Source of the DNA: Linnemannia elongata
Taxonomy: Eukaryota; Mortierellomycota; Mortierellomycetes; Mortierellales; Mortierellaceae
NCBI GenBank assembly: GCA_036320915.1
Contig: JAXBDG010000013.1
Span: forward strand, 2,046,001-2,110,000
Direction of reading: 5' to 3'
Length of the DNA stretch: 64,000 bases
Below, one piece after another: positions 21,544 to 33,556 of this stretch (positions are counted from its first letter, which is position 1; each line of letters begins with the position of its first letter). Under the pieces are notes generated by a model. It saw only the letters and a list, made by a program, of their open reading frames with translations, was not told the DNA's origin and ran no database searches. A program made the translations under genes and the position numbers.

Positions 21544-24181
21544 CTACCATTCATCATCATGGATCCACTCTGACAGCGCATCATCCTCACCACCCTCCGC
21601 TGACTCGCCCCGCTCAAATGCTCTTTCGAGTCCTTGAAATGCGCGTCCAGAACCTGTACTACCACCACGACGGTGATTATATCCAAATTCGTCCTGACTG
21701 CCCAGGAGAGGACCCAGTGCGTCCACATCCCAAGGATCCGAGGGGAGACGTATCAGAGAAGCATGCTGATAGTGCCGTCCTCGCTCTTGCTCCTGGTCCT
21801 GCGCGTGCACACCAAGAGAACGACGGCGAAAAGAAAAACCACCACCACCAAAGTCATAGTCGTCATAATGGTACCCGCTGTTACCAACGGCCTGAGATTT
21901 GGAGGCGTTGCTCCGCATCAGAGTAGATTGTGAAGGATGTTCCTGTTCCTGGAGAGAGATCCTGGCGGCCTGTTCTTGGTTTGCTGGGAACCAATCGAAT
22001 GCAGAGGTGATCGATGATTGCTTTGACAGGGTGTATTGTGTCGACACTTCTGGTGAGACTTCATCTGGGTCGACATAATCGTCCTCTTGGTTGATGCTAT
22101 TCTTGCGGTTGGTGTAAGTGTGGCTATTGTTGTAGGTGTTAGTACGGATGCTATGATGGTTGTTGCTCTGGTAGGGCGTCTTTTCATCATCGGAATACAG
22201 CGGGGCGTCCATCTCCGAGGGAACTGACTGGCTGTACATCTCTACAGGCCTCTGCTCTGTCTCATGGACACTCGTCACTCCAGAGTCGTTATCACATCGT
22301 CGCTCAAGCAAGTTGTCAGATCCATGAGAAGAAAGGGAGTGTGGGCTGGTAGATCGAAGAGCCGACACAACATGTGACGCTGGAGACTCAGATGGTCGCG
22401 CTTCAATTAGGAGCACGCTCGTCGGATGAGGTAACGCGACAGTATTCTCGGTTGTATGAGACGTCGGACACATGACATTAAGCGAAGGTGATTTCGCTGC
22501 TCTGGGTGTAGTTGCTGGTTGTCCGCTGGCCAAAGGTTCTGCTGTTCGGGGACATGTATCGTCAACAATCGCCGGACTGGCTTCCATCGCGTGCTGTCCT
22601 GTCGCTTGAGCATCCGTAGTTGGAGGGGGTGCAGATTGGTTCTCTATATTCCGGGTTTCCAAGCCCCTGTTCTCAGTCTCTCGAGGAAATGAAGGCTCCT
22701 GCGGTTCGTTTCCCTTAGGCGCGGCTGAAACCGATTGATGCATTTGCGAGCTTGTCTCCGCTTGGATCTGTGTCTCCTTAGCGACTGGCATCGCTTGATC
22801 GAGCGGGGTTGAAGAGTCTGCTGAGACAGATGCTGGAGGATTAGGCTCAACAGCTAGTGGAGCAGCGCTTCGATAATGTATCGACTTGCTTGGCATATCC
22901 ATTCCATAGGCCGCATTTCGTTCAACAAGTTTGTCTGTTTGATGTTCCGCAATCGTTTCAGAATGCACTGGAGTAAGGATTCTGCTCAAGGAGCCTTCAT
23001 CCACCTGCGTAACTCTATCCTGACCGGCCTCCACCTTCGTGATATCCGCTGGATGTGGTGGGGTTTCGATGACAATCTCCTCTGCTGACGATTCCTGGGG
23101 TTGAATGGCCATGTTCTCTATATCAACATCGGTCCTTCGACTCTTGTTTTGCAGCTCCCGGCATACAGCCTTATGCTTTGCCTATCAGATCAAAAATAAC
23201 AATATGAACAGACAAGACTGGTCAACATACGTTTAATACATTTGTAAAAGATATAGAGACTATCAAAATTTTAAGCGACGGAGAAGAATACATACCGGGA
23301 CTTGGAGAGGCTCGTCCTCATCTTCTTCATCTTCGTCATCGGCGCCGGAATCGCTCCGCGAATAACCAACATCATCATCCTCTACATCCCGAACGCGACC
23401 TTCGTGATCTGTCCTCTTGGTGCCAGATGATGGGTGAGATCTCTTGCGTGGATTCCTGCTAGTTTGACTTGGTGGCGTAATATCACGCTCCAAGAGCTCT
23501 GATGGTCGCAGCTGATATGCTTCACCGAGCCAGTCAAACGAAGGCGATTTCAGTATCTTGAGGCACTCCAGTCTAGCAGTGTGGTAGTCCATGGTACTCA
23601 CTACAGGAAAGAGACTTGTGTTGGCATGTTGCGGTCGAAGCAAGTATCTGCAACGTTGATATTCATGGCCGCAAACAAATCAAAAGAAAGCTTACGGTCT
23701 AGCCCTGACGCCACCAAACTCGTGTTTCCTTGAGTCGACCGCCCAGATACCAGTGAAGCTCTTGACAAAAGCACATCAGTCCGACAGATCGGATCATTTC
23801 GTTGTGCCAGATGAGCATCACGAGATCTTGTGGTTCTGTCCCCGCCAGTCTCCTTCTTGACCAAAAGTGGGCTAAACTTTTCGTTGCATGGATAAAACGT
23901 TCGATGACTTGCGGTGAAGGGGCTGTGGGATGGACCTTGAACATGCTCAGGGATGATAGACGATGATTGCTGGAGATCCTGATCGTACCTTGCCATGGCC
24001 AGTCTGCGCTGTCGGTCAAAGCGCTGCTGCTGACGCATTCTCTCTGCGGTCGCCTGGATCTTTGTTCTATGAGGAGTGACCTCACACAATTAGGTTAATA
24101 ACATGGGCGCATCCATCACTTGTTTGTAGAAGAGTCGTGTTGAAATTATTGACTTTACCTTCTTCCACCAGTCCAGTTCAT
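21544..24181 (-). CDS. Unrecognised 778-aa low-complexity protein
   Basis: Model: complement(join(21544..23181, 23296..23600, 23696..24066, 24159..24181)); 23-nt first coding exon, phases 2, 1, 0. I do not recognise the family. The N-terminus is basic and Gln-rich (IQATAERMRQQQRFDRQRRL), which could be a nucleic-acid-binding helix. A short ordered segment follows (TARLECLKILKSPSFDWLGE, about residue 137), then an acidic patch (DDEDEEDEDE) and then AKHKAVCREL, which looks like the tail of a MYND zinc finger although the upstream cysteines are missing. The remaining 500 residues are Ser/Pro/Thr/Gln-rich and probably disordered. The frame in exon 2 was chosen for continuity at both junctions; another frame is also open there. 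Its start is only about 200 nt from the stop of the Zn2Cys6 gene on the same strand. Confidence 0.6.
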
Positions 24182-24382
24182 TTTGCGTATGTGTGTATGC
24201 GTGTGTGACGCAAGAAGTATGGTGGAATGGACCAAAGGGAAAGACAAAGAAAGAAAGACACGAAGAAGAATGGAAAAAAAAAAGAAAAAGGAAGGAAAGA
24301 GACAGGAAAGCCATCATCATTGGGAGAAGGGGAGCAATTTGGTGGCAAAAATGTATATTCAAATAGTGACTATGGTACAGTA

Positions 24383-27300
24383 TTAGGTGGAAAGAGGAGA
24401 GCGAGGGGAGGACTCGCCACTGGCAAGCCAACGCATCATTAACGCTCCGATATATGCCATCCACTCGTCAAGACCCAGAGTAGGAGGCATGTCGCTCCAT
24501 ACTACATCGTGATCGTCCTGCTCATGCTCGTCGCCACAGCTGCTAGAAGGCGATGGGCTTGAACCTCCAGCCAACGACATTCTCTGGAAAGAGCTGGGTA
24601 TCCTGTTCTTGTCATCCTGACCATCTCGTCGGAAAATGGAGCCACCGGGTGACCCGCTACCACCGCCCATACCGTCCATGGGATCAACTCCACTGCCATA
24701 GCTTGACTGTCGTCCATGGCTAGCTTCTGGGAAAGTGATACTACTGGGCATCGAGAAGGGGTCCAGCATTGTTGCTTTGGAAGCTGAAGTTAACGACGTG
24801 GCTGGACTCTTGGCAGAAAGGGTCGTGACAGATCCATGTCTCGAGTATCCAGATGTTGCGGGTGATGTTGACGACGATGCTGCTGAGCTTGTGTAACCCA
24901 ATGTCGTAAGAGTCATTGGAGTGAATGAACGCACGCCTCCCAAGACCTCGACATCCATGTTGGCTTCTGGTACTGAGGGTTGAGCGCCAGAAGGTCCAAA
25001 CGTTGCTGTAGAGATGAGCATCATCGGGTCTGCGCCAAAGGGGTAAGATTGCTTCTGCGACTGGCTGCCTCGGCTTAGATTGGGCGATGATGACGCCGAT
25101 GGCGACGATCCAGAAAAGGACTGAATCCGGTCCTCGCGGTACATGGGTGTGTTAGTTGATCCGTCCTCTGCAAGGCTCTCCTGAGCAATGTCCATCGACT
25201 CTGCAGCCTTGTCGCCATTGCTCATGGGCTCATCCATGCTAGAGCTTCTTCTGTTCTGCATCCGGTCGTACTCCTCGTCGTTGGCCAAAAGGGACTGGAT
25301 AGCCATCATCTTGGAGCGGCACTTTTGACGGAGCTGGTCGTGGCCTTCACGAGGGGCAGCCAAGGCTTGCCCGTACTTGATACTCTCGACCACCCAGTCT
25401 GGCATTAATGGCGTCGTTTGGAAAGAGTCTACCTCCAAATCCTTGAGACAGACCTTCTTGAGATCCAAGAGATCCTCCAAGACCTTGGCACGTCTGGCAG
25501 CACTAACCCAATGGCTCGACAAGAACTTGAGGGCATCGATACATCGCTTCATGTTGGCCTTGGCCGCTAGCGCAGTAGGTCCAGAAGCTGGGGAATACAT
25601 AGCAACGGCAGGTCGGGTAGAGGACAAAGTCGGGCTTGAATAGTTGGACGAAACTTTACCCCGCTTCGCGCTGGGGATGTTGATGAAATGGATGAGTCCT
25701 GCAGAGAAGATGGCATAGAGACAACTGATGATCATCGACGTTAGGGCATTGGCCCGCATCAATATCTCTGTGATCTCTGTAATGGCTGCTGCTGCCTCCG
25801 TACACAATGATGCCGATGTTGCGCTGTAAAAAACCTCGGGCCGGTGCAGAAGGATGATCAACGTGTTGTAGGTCATGTGGAGGAACAGTCCATAGTGAGG
25901 CGAGTCAGCCGTAGGGTTCTGAAGAGCGGCGGGGAGTTTCTGTCTCCACTCTGTCAGAGATCGATCCAGGGCAGCGAATGCTGCTGGGCTGGTGTCAACA
26001 CGGTAGGCGCGGTCCTGGTCGCTGGTACTGTTAAGAGTCGGATGCGAGGGAGATCCTTCATGCGATTGCCGGAGGTCGTCGTTGCGAACAGCACGGGCTT
26101 TGATGAACTGGAGAATATTTCCTTGGATACTGGAAAGGGTGATGAGGAGTACAAAGTTGGAGGCAATACCGACGCACCCAACTAGGGATCCATCTGGCAA
26201 TCCAATTTCTGATTCTGGTTCATCGTACCGAGGAAATCCAGTCTCGCAATGCTGTTGGGTGATGGAGAGCGGTCTAAAAAACCCCGCAAATAAAATGTTA
26301 ATTACAATGTTAATTTTTGCAGGGTCCCAAATGTGTGTGAGCAACTGCACAATGGCGTAAAATAAACCTGTGGTAGTAGGCTGTCGCATATTTGTGTTAC
26401 CTTCCAAGACCTGCACAGACAAGACGTTCAACGACATAGCACGACCACCAAGTCCTGCGCCTTTGTTCAGCCAAGACAGGATTTCTAATTTGCTCTTGCT
26501 CTGAAAGTTCACAGTTCAGTCCAAGATCCTGAGCCATCCGGATCGCCATGCCGACATAGAGCCACGCCCGTTGACTTTCGCAAAAGCCCATCTGCTGAAT
26601 GGCCATCAGCAATAATGCCTGGACAGTCCCAACTTGTGAGTTGTCGTACTCTTCCTTGATCAACTCCTTTGCTCGCTCGTAAAAGATGGTGCAGGGAGGT
26701 CGATCTGCCCCGGGCTGAGGGGTCCTGAAGACGGGGTTATCGCTGAAGCGCGACGCCAACCCCAAGACTGCAAACAACAAATGAGCAGGTGGCGGTTCTG
26801 GTCCATGGATTTGGTCGTAGAACGTCTTTCGGTGAAGCATAGGAAGGACTGGGTGGACATAACGAAAGTGGATATCGAACAGGTGATCCATGACTTCTGA
26901 TGAGGGTAAGACAAGTCTCGACTCCTGTGGCACAACTTGGCGTGGCATAGCCATGTATCCTGTCAGAGGGTCAACGTGGGTAGGACGATCTGAGGCTAGG
27001 GGGCGATAGACTGCATCGGATCCCTTCCTTGGGGTATACATTGATCCTGGTCCATTCCTTTCGTTTCCTGCCCATGATGCTGGGGCGTATGTTTCCGACG
27101 GCGACGATGAAGATTGATATCGGTGTGAAACAGCCAAAGACTCGTGGGCTGCGCTGGGATGCTTTTGATGAGTAGGGTGTTGGTAGTGCTGCCAGTTTCC
27201 CGTTTGATGTTGTTGGTGGGCGTGGTGACCCGACTGAGTGCTGTGAGAATGAAATTGTGAGACGGGCTGTTGTGGTGGGTGATGCGGCTGATATTGGTAT

Positions 27301-29408
27301 TGCTGGGTTGAGGACGACGAGGACATGAACGTCGGAGCATTATGTCCATCTGTTGACGGCGAATGGGCGATATTAGCAGACCCTGATCCAGATCCGTTAT
27401 GACCAAGCTGTTGATAATTATTGTAATGACTGGGATGTTGCTGGCGGTGGTGCTGATTCATCGATTGCTGCGTGTTTTGTGTTTGTGATGGTTGCTGCGA
27501 CTTGTACGGGTGAGAATGTTGCGGCTGTGGCTGTGGCTGTTGCTGAGACGTGGAGATAGGTTCCGACGACGATGAGGACGACGGCGACGACTTTGGTTGC
27601 TGTTGGTGGGGCTGTCGATCCATCGGGCTGGTATCTGAAACAATGGTCTCCTTTTTCACAGTGGAGGCGTTTGACTTTGACTCGGTAGAAGTGGAGGTAG
27701 AGGTAGAAATTCCCATGGCCTAATTGTAAATAAGAGAGGGAAGAAGATGCTAAAAGTAAGGTTTTCTGTCTGGCTCACAAATTCGACAGAGGGTGGTTCA
27801 GCTTAGATCTGATGGTAAATGGCCGTTTGTCTTACATAGGTCATTTCCTCATAAGCCTTGGATCGGCGCAACTTTAGTCCGGTCATCTCGGCCTCGCGCG
27901 CCATAGCATCGAGCTCGGCCCTAACGATCTCTGCGCGAGGGTCCTTGTCCTTGACCAGTCCGCCCAGCAGACCCTCCATCCTGTGAAGTCGGGCTTCAAT
28001 TGCCTCAATGTATCCTGGTTGTCGAAAGATATGGGAGGTAGTTTTAGTAGTCTAAGAGAAACATGTTTTTCAAGATCCAAAAGAGAATAGAAAACCAAGT
28101 GTACCTTTTGGAGGCCCACGTTTCTTGGTCGGGTCGTTGTAGGTGCCTATGGGTTCGATTTAAGCGAAGGGGACGAATGGAAGAAAATAAAATAAAATAA
28201 AAAACTTTTTTTTGTGAGCAGAGCGGGGCGGGGCGGGGCGGGGACGGGTGAGCGGAGTGATCTTTACTCTCCCGGGTAATGTTTTGTCGGATGCGCATTC
28301 GTATGGCTGGTCAAATACGGTTGGGCTGTCATCCCTTGTCGGTTTCCAACAAATGTTTTTTGCTCGCACGTTGGCCACTTGTTTGCTTTTGCATATGGAC
28401 AATCAAGAAAGGCACTTACAGTCGTAGTGGAATGTCTGGCAGTTGGAGCAGATGGGGTGCAGGGCATCTATCATTTGTCATTATCATGTTTATACGGATA
28501 AAACAAAGGGGTCGTGTGTGAGCAATGGATCGTTTTTTTTTCTTTCTTTCTCTCCGAGGCTTGAATGAAGGAGATATAGACATAGGATACAAAGGACAAG
28601 AAAAGAAAAAAAGGACAACTGGACAACTTGGCAAAAAGGGGGTTTCCTGCGCGAGTTAGAGAGGGGGAGAGGAAGGAGAAGGGGGAATGGAAGGGCGTGT
28701 TATTTTCTTACCGCACTTGACTTTCTTGCGTCGACACGAGTCGCAGGCCTAGGTTGTAAGTTGATCCGGAGTCATTCATTTTTTTTTGTTGTGCTCTTTG
28801 TCAGCACGGTAGTTTTTTTTTTTTTTTTTTTTTGGGTTCTTCATTGAAGTTTGTCTTGTTGGTTGCCATTGTAACGATGAGAAAAAGAATGCAGAGTGGA
28901 GTCCTGTCTGCTAGACCCTCCCTCTTGTCTCTTGCTGATGGTATATCGACGTCGGATGAGGGTCGAGTCCTGCCTCTTCCGTGAACGAATCCTAGTGTTG
29001 CCTTTGCCCTGGGGTCTGGTCCAAGTCTAGTCGCTGACTGACCGAGGCTAAAGCAAGGTTGGTGTGTTGCTTGTTTGTTATCGGCACGACTGACGGAAAC
29101 ATTGGCTCTGACTGAAAGAATCGTTCTGTCTGAGAAGATGAGACATGAACCGATAGAAATCATGGATGCACCAGGAACCAACAAACCAACAAGCGAACGC
29201 GTTGTGGAGCAAGGGCGTGTTCACTCAAAGTCCCATAGCAAACGATTGAATTTCGCACTCAATGCTGGTACCCTCCTCATACATAATAAAGTACTAAACT
29301 GACAAACGGCGGTGTTGGGAAAGGGCTAGGTCAAGAGAAAAGTGGCAGTGGCAGCGGAGGAGGGTTTAAGTGTACCTTTGAAACTCGGAGTCGCTTGATA
29401 TCGGCCAT
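24383..29408 (-). CDS. Zn2Cys6 binuclear-cluster transcription factor, 1182 aa
   Basis: Model: complement(join(24383..26273, 26401..27719, 27836..28014, 28105..28146, 28420..28467, 28712..28748, 29376..29408)); every junction agrees in phase. The zinc cluster is split over three tiny exons (37, 48 and 42 nt) and reads CX2CX6CX6CX2CX6C from Cys13 to Cys40 (ACDSCRRKKVKC...CSNC). It is followed by the linker TKKRGPPKGYIEAIEARLHR and a dimerisation-type helix. A Gln/His/Ser-rich stretch follows, then the fungal-specific transcription factor domain (about residues 345-600; HFRYVHPVLPMLHRKTFYDQ, QMGFCESQRAWLYVGMAIRM, RRRTWWSCYVVERLVCAGLG), and then a Ser/Thr-rich C-terminal half ending in an acidic/hydrophobic segment (LGLDEWMAYIGALMMRWLAS) that could be an activation domain. 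The layout resembles the XlnR/Cat8 class, but the regulated pathway cannot be told from sequence. Intron 1 is about 630 nt. The start at 29408 gives MADIKRLRVSK immediately before the cluster, as is usual for the family. Confidence 0.9.
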
Positions 29409-31033
29409 TTGAAAAAAGTATGCGGCCGCTTCCTGTCTGTGTTTGTTTTGTTGTTTTGTCTCGCGGTGAAGGAAAAAGAAGAGGGGGTGCGTGTCTGACG
29501 GGAGTGGGATAAGGAAAGACCTTTGACAATGATGTCGAGAAGACGATTAAAAGGAGGAAAAAGGAAAAGTGTTTTTCTGATGATCCTTTTAGTGAGAAGA
29601 GAGAGAGAAGAGGGTGAGTCTGAAGGGGAAGTAAAGGACGTCAAGACGAAGAGAAGTAGGGCAATGAGTGTGGATCGAGTTGAAGGGCGAAGGGAGAAGG
29701 GAATGAAGAAAAGAGAAAGTGGCGGTTGTTGCGAGTGAGGGAAGTGCCAAGGGAGTGGATGGATTAAGAAAATGAGAAAAAGTGACAAAAAGGAGGGGTT
29801 AAGAAAAGGGAGAGGATTGACACGAGGGAAAGAAGGTGAGGAAAAGAACGATAAGAAAATAAAAGAAAAAAAAAAAAAAAAAAAAAAAGGTTAAAAGAAA
29901 AAGGAAGAAGCAGGGTAAAGGTGGAAGAAGGAAAAAAAGGAAGAACGAACAAAAGAGCAAAAAGTAAAAGGAAAAGGAAAAGGAAAAGGAAGGAAAGGAA
30001 TGGTGTGTGCAAACCAGCAAATCACGGCAGAAATAAGACGAGATATCTCTCGAATAAATAAAAAGACCACCTCAAAAAACAAAAAACAAAAAACAAAAAC
30101 CCAACCTCTGGTTGGGGTCTCCCTTGACCCCCCCCCCCAACTCTTTCTCTTTCGTTGATTTCACCTCTTTTCCCTTCTGTCATTCTTACTTTCTTTTGTT
30201 GGTAATCGCCCTCGCCAGAGAAAAGTTGACAAACGACTGAAGGAAAAAGAGTGAGCATGGATATATATTGATGTATAAGGACGTGTGTGTGGGTGTGTGT
30301 GTGTGTATGCCAGAAGACCAGCGCTCTGCAATCCCATGGACATGGACATGGATATGGGCTTGGCCACCATAGCCAATAAAGGCCTCGAACCCACCACTTT
30401 TGGAGGTGGTATCGACAACAATGCAAAACATATGAAAGCTAAAAAGGAGAATAACAACAACAACAAAAAAAAAAGAGATGAATATCCGAGCGAATCGGGT
30501 GCACGATAGATGGATCCGACTGCTTTGCGTTACTTTCGTTGATACGACACGTCCTTCTTCGCTGTTCTTTTCGCTGTCTCAATGCAGTATGATCCTTTAT
30601 CCATTATGTCTATCTGTCTGGGTACGGATCTCTTCTCCGGGATCGAGTTCATCCTCAAAGTAGTAGATTTGCACCTATAAAGCCACTTACGTGTGTCCTG
30701 GATATATACTCCAACATGAGTAATGCAAAGTCAAGCAGCAGCTCTCGGCTGAAAGATTATCCTCTTCTAAAGGCCAGCATCAAAATGCTTATTTTTCGTT
30801 TTTTTCTTTTTCTTTTCGACGTCTTTGCAGGAATAGAGGGCTCGTTCAATTAGATGTCGGATTCAATTGTCCGCAAACGCCACCACTCTCTCACTCAAGA
30901 CGATTTTTGACTTTTTGCTTCACTCTTCTCACCCACTCCTGTCTCCTCACCTCCTCTTCCTTCACATCGCTGCCATCACCAACCTCATACCAACGCTCGC
31001 CCACATTCATATACGCAGGAACACAAAACAACC
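29409..31033. other. Divergent intergenic region between the Zn2Cys6 and HMCES genes
   Basis: No supported gene. The 29540-30010 part is purine-rich with an A-run near 29870-29888 and a (GGAAAA)n stretch at about 29966-29995. A (CAAAAAA)n run lies at 30076-30098, a C10 run at 30129-30138 and a GT microsatellite at about 30283-30307. 30840-31033 is C/T-rich and probably HMCES leader. Confidence 0.6.
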
Positions 31034-33323
31034 ATGTGTGGCAGGACGGCTCAAGGAATGGTAACTATCAACCTCATCACCACCATTGTTATAAACAATA
31101 GAGTCGTTTATGCATGACAATGACGTTTCGTGTAAACTCCGTTTCTGACGGCCTTGCTCGCTTATCCTCTTTTTTTAAAACTTAGGCACCTGGCCAAATC
31201 AGACAGCAGCTGGAAAAGACTCTGCCAACCAAGCCCGCAGAAACTTGGGTAGGCGAAGAGAAGTACCGCGAATCGTACGTTGTCTATTTCCGAGAAGGTT
31301 CTTTTTCTGCGCGATAACCATAACTATATAACTATGCACATTTATAAATTATTTTTTTTCGACTGACATGGGTTAACCTGAACCTTCAATAGATACAATG
31401 TGGCACCAACGCGATATCAACCAGTTGTTCGGGCAGACGCAGCGACAAGCTCCTATATCGTCCATATGATGGTAAGTACTTGCTCTACCCTTGATTGTTC
31501 CACGCTTACATACAAAACAGGGCCAAGAAAGACTCGCTACTAACGTTCTACCCTTACCTATTGTTGTCATTGATGGAATAGAGATGGGGACTGATCCCAC
31601 GGCACACGCAATCTATGCCCGAATACTCATCAGTCCTCAAGTCTATCAACGCTCGGGATGACTCGCTGTTTATGGGTCCCTCGGGCAAGGCCATGTTCAA
31701 CCACTCCAAGAATCACAAACGCTGCATTCTCCTCGCCGAAGGGTTCGTTTTCCCACACTCTTTATTATTATGTTGATTCTAGTGCCGCCTATTTATTTTC
31801 GTCCGCACTTTCTAAACACTTTTCATGTCTTTTTATCGATTTCATGGCTTAGGTTCTACGAGTGGAGAAGACGAGGAAAGGAACGAGTACCGTTTTACAC
31901 ACGACGGCGAGACGGAAATCTGATGTTGATGGCTGCCATCTACGACGTAGCAAAGGTCATGGAAGAGCCGGAACCCATGTACACCTACGCCACCATTACC
32001 ACCAATGCTTCACCACAACTCGACTGGTTGCATGACCGCATGCCCGTCCTTATACCCAACAACGACCACGACAAAATCCGAGCATGGCTTGATCCCAACT
32101 TAAAATGGAACGCAACTCTGGAAGCTATGCTGAAACCCTGCGACGAATTCATGGAGCCTAGTTCAGAGAATGGAGGAGAGCCTGTCTATGCGTTGGAGAC
32201 CTACCAAGTGGACGAAAAGGTCAACAATGTCAAGAACGACTCGCCAGATTTCGCAAAGCCTTGGAATTCCAGCGCCAACAAGCAGACTCTAAATAGGTTC
32301 TTTTTTGCAAAGTCAGAGCCAACGTCGAGCGAGTCGTCGCGGCCTGCACCAACATCATCAACCTCAACACCGCTCAAGAAAGATGGCCGCTTGGAGAGAA
32401 AGGACGGAGTAGGCGACTTTGATGAGCCGTTTGACTATGGTGACGAAATGACTATTGTGGGTGACTCTGCGGACTACACGGTGAGAGACGAAGAGGAATT
32501 CGCGCAGGAACAGGTCTCAGTTGCAGCAGATGACTTCAAGCGGGATGAAGGATTCGAGGAGCAACGCCAGCAAGGACAGACGGTGTTGTCAGCATTTGGT
32601 CAAGACAAAGATGACCCTGAGGACCGGGACCTGGCACTGGCTTTGGAGCTCTCTCGCCAAGAACAAGACAATTACCAGCTCGCCGCCTCGCCCTCCACTC
32701 GTACCACTTCAACGCCCGACTCGCCCTCGTCTCCTTCTACTCGGATGATCAGAGCCGCGGTGGATACTCCTACCCGGAGTGCCCCACGGACGATGCAGGC
32801 CATTAGTTCGTCCTTGACTGGCTCGGTCGATCTTTTGGAGAAGCGGCGTCAGCAGCGCAAGCAAGAGGAAGACGAGATGAAAAAGGTTTTGGAGCTGTCG
32901 CGACTGGAGGCCATTGCAGACGGTCACGAGGATGTAGGAGGCGAAAACAACTCTCAGGACAGTACAACACAATCGACTGCATCCGAAGCGTCTTCATTTA
33001 ACAACGAAGAACACGCTCAAGACGATCTGGAACGGCAAGAAGCCGAGGAACTGGAAAAGGCTATCGCTGCCTCCTTGAATGACTCGGCAACTGCAGGTTC
33101 ACCGACATCATCACCTTCATTCAGCACAGAGGCATCACCTTCTTACCCAACAAGACCAGGACACCCTCAGTCTCCGACTGCTTCTCCTCGGAAGAGAAAA
33201 CCAGCCGCTCAGCCTTCGCCCTCTTCACCTGCTGGATCGTCACCTATGAAGCCCGCCAAGAAGGGTAAACCTTCTCAGGACGTCAAGATTACTAGCTTTT
33301 TCCAGCACACAAGCCCATCCTAG
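31034..33323 (+). CDS. HMCES: HMCES/SRAP-domain abasic-site crosslinking protein with UIM-like and PIP-like motifs, 608 aa
   Basis: Model: join(31034..31060, 31186..31274, 31393..31471, 31582..31742, 31853..33323); phases 0, 2, 0, 2. SRAP proteins shield abasic sites in single-stranded DNA by a covalent thiazolidine link through Cys2, which is exposed when the start Met is removed. Here the protein begins MCGRTAQG, so Cys2 is in place. Other family landmarks are ESYNVAPTRYQPV (the Asn), the HMMRWGLIPRH strand, AEGFYEWRR (the Glu) and WLHDRMPVLIP (the His). After the SRAP domain (to about residue 270) a disordered tail carries three ubiquitin-interacting-motif-like helices: DLALALELS (about 375), MKKVLELS (about 461, degenerate) and LEKAIAASL (about 520). 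It ends in QDVKITSFF, which resembles a PCNA-interacting peptide. The donor of intron 4 is GTTCGT, which is weak, but only this junction restores GFYEW. It lies convergent with the coiled-coil gene. Confidence 0.93.
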
Positions 33324-33556
33324 CTAGTTGAGACCTTTCACTGATTGCTTTGTGCCATTCGCGACTGGTCATTTTGTTCATATGTTTTTATAATGTTTTT
33401 TGTAATTTGAAAAGGAGATGCAATTGGCAATAAAAGCTGTGTCTATTCCTCAATGGCATAACTGGTATCATCCGATGAGAGGGGATATGAGGCGCGCGTA
33501 CCTCTACGTACAAAGGGCATGAGTAAAAATATGACCCCTACCTCAGTTTGGTTTAT

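Noticed and set aside
23699..24085. Alternative open frame in exon 2 of the unrecognised protein (VIERFIHATKSLAHFWSRRR...)
   Set aside because: It looks protein-like, but it ends in a stop before the donor and does not join exons 1 or 3 in phase, whereas the chosen frame joins both.
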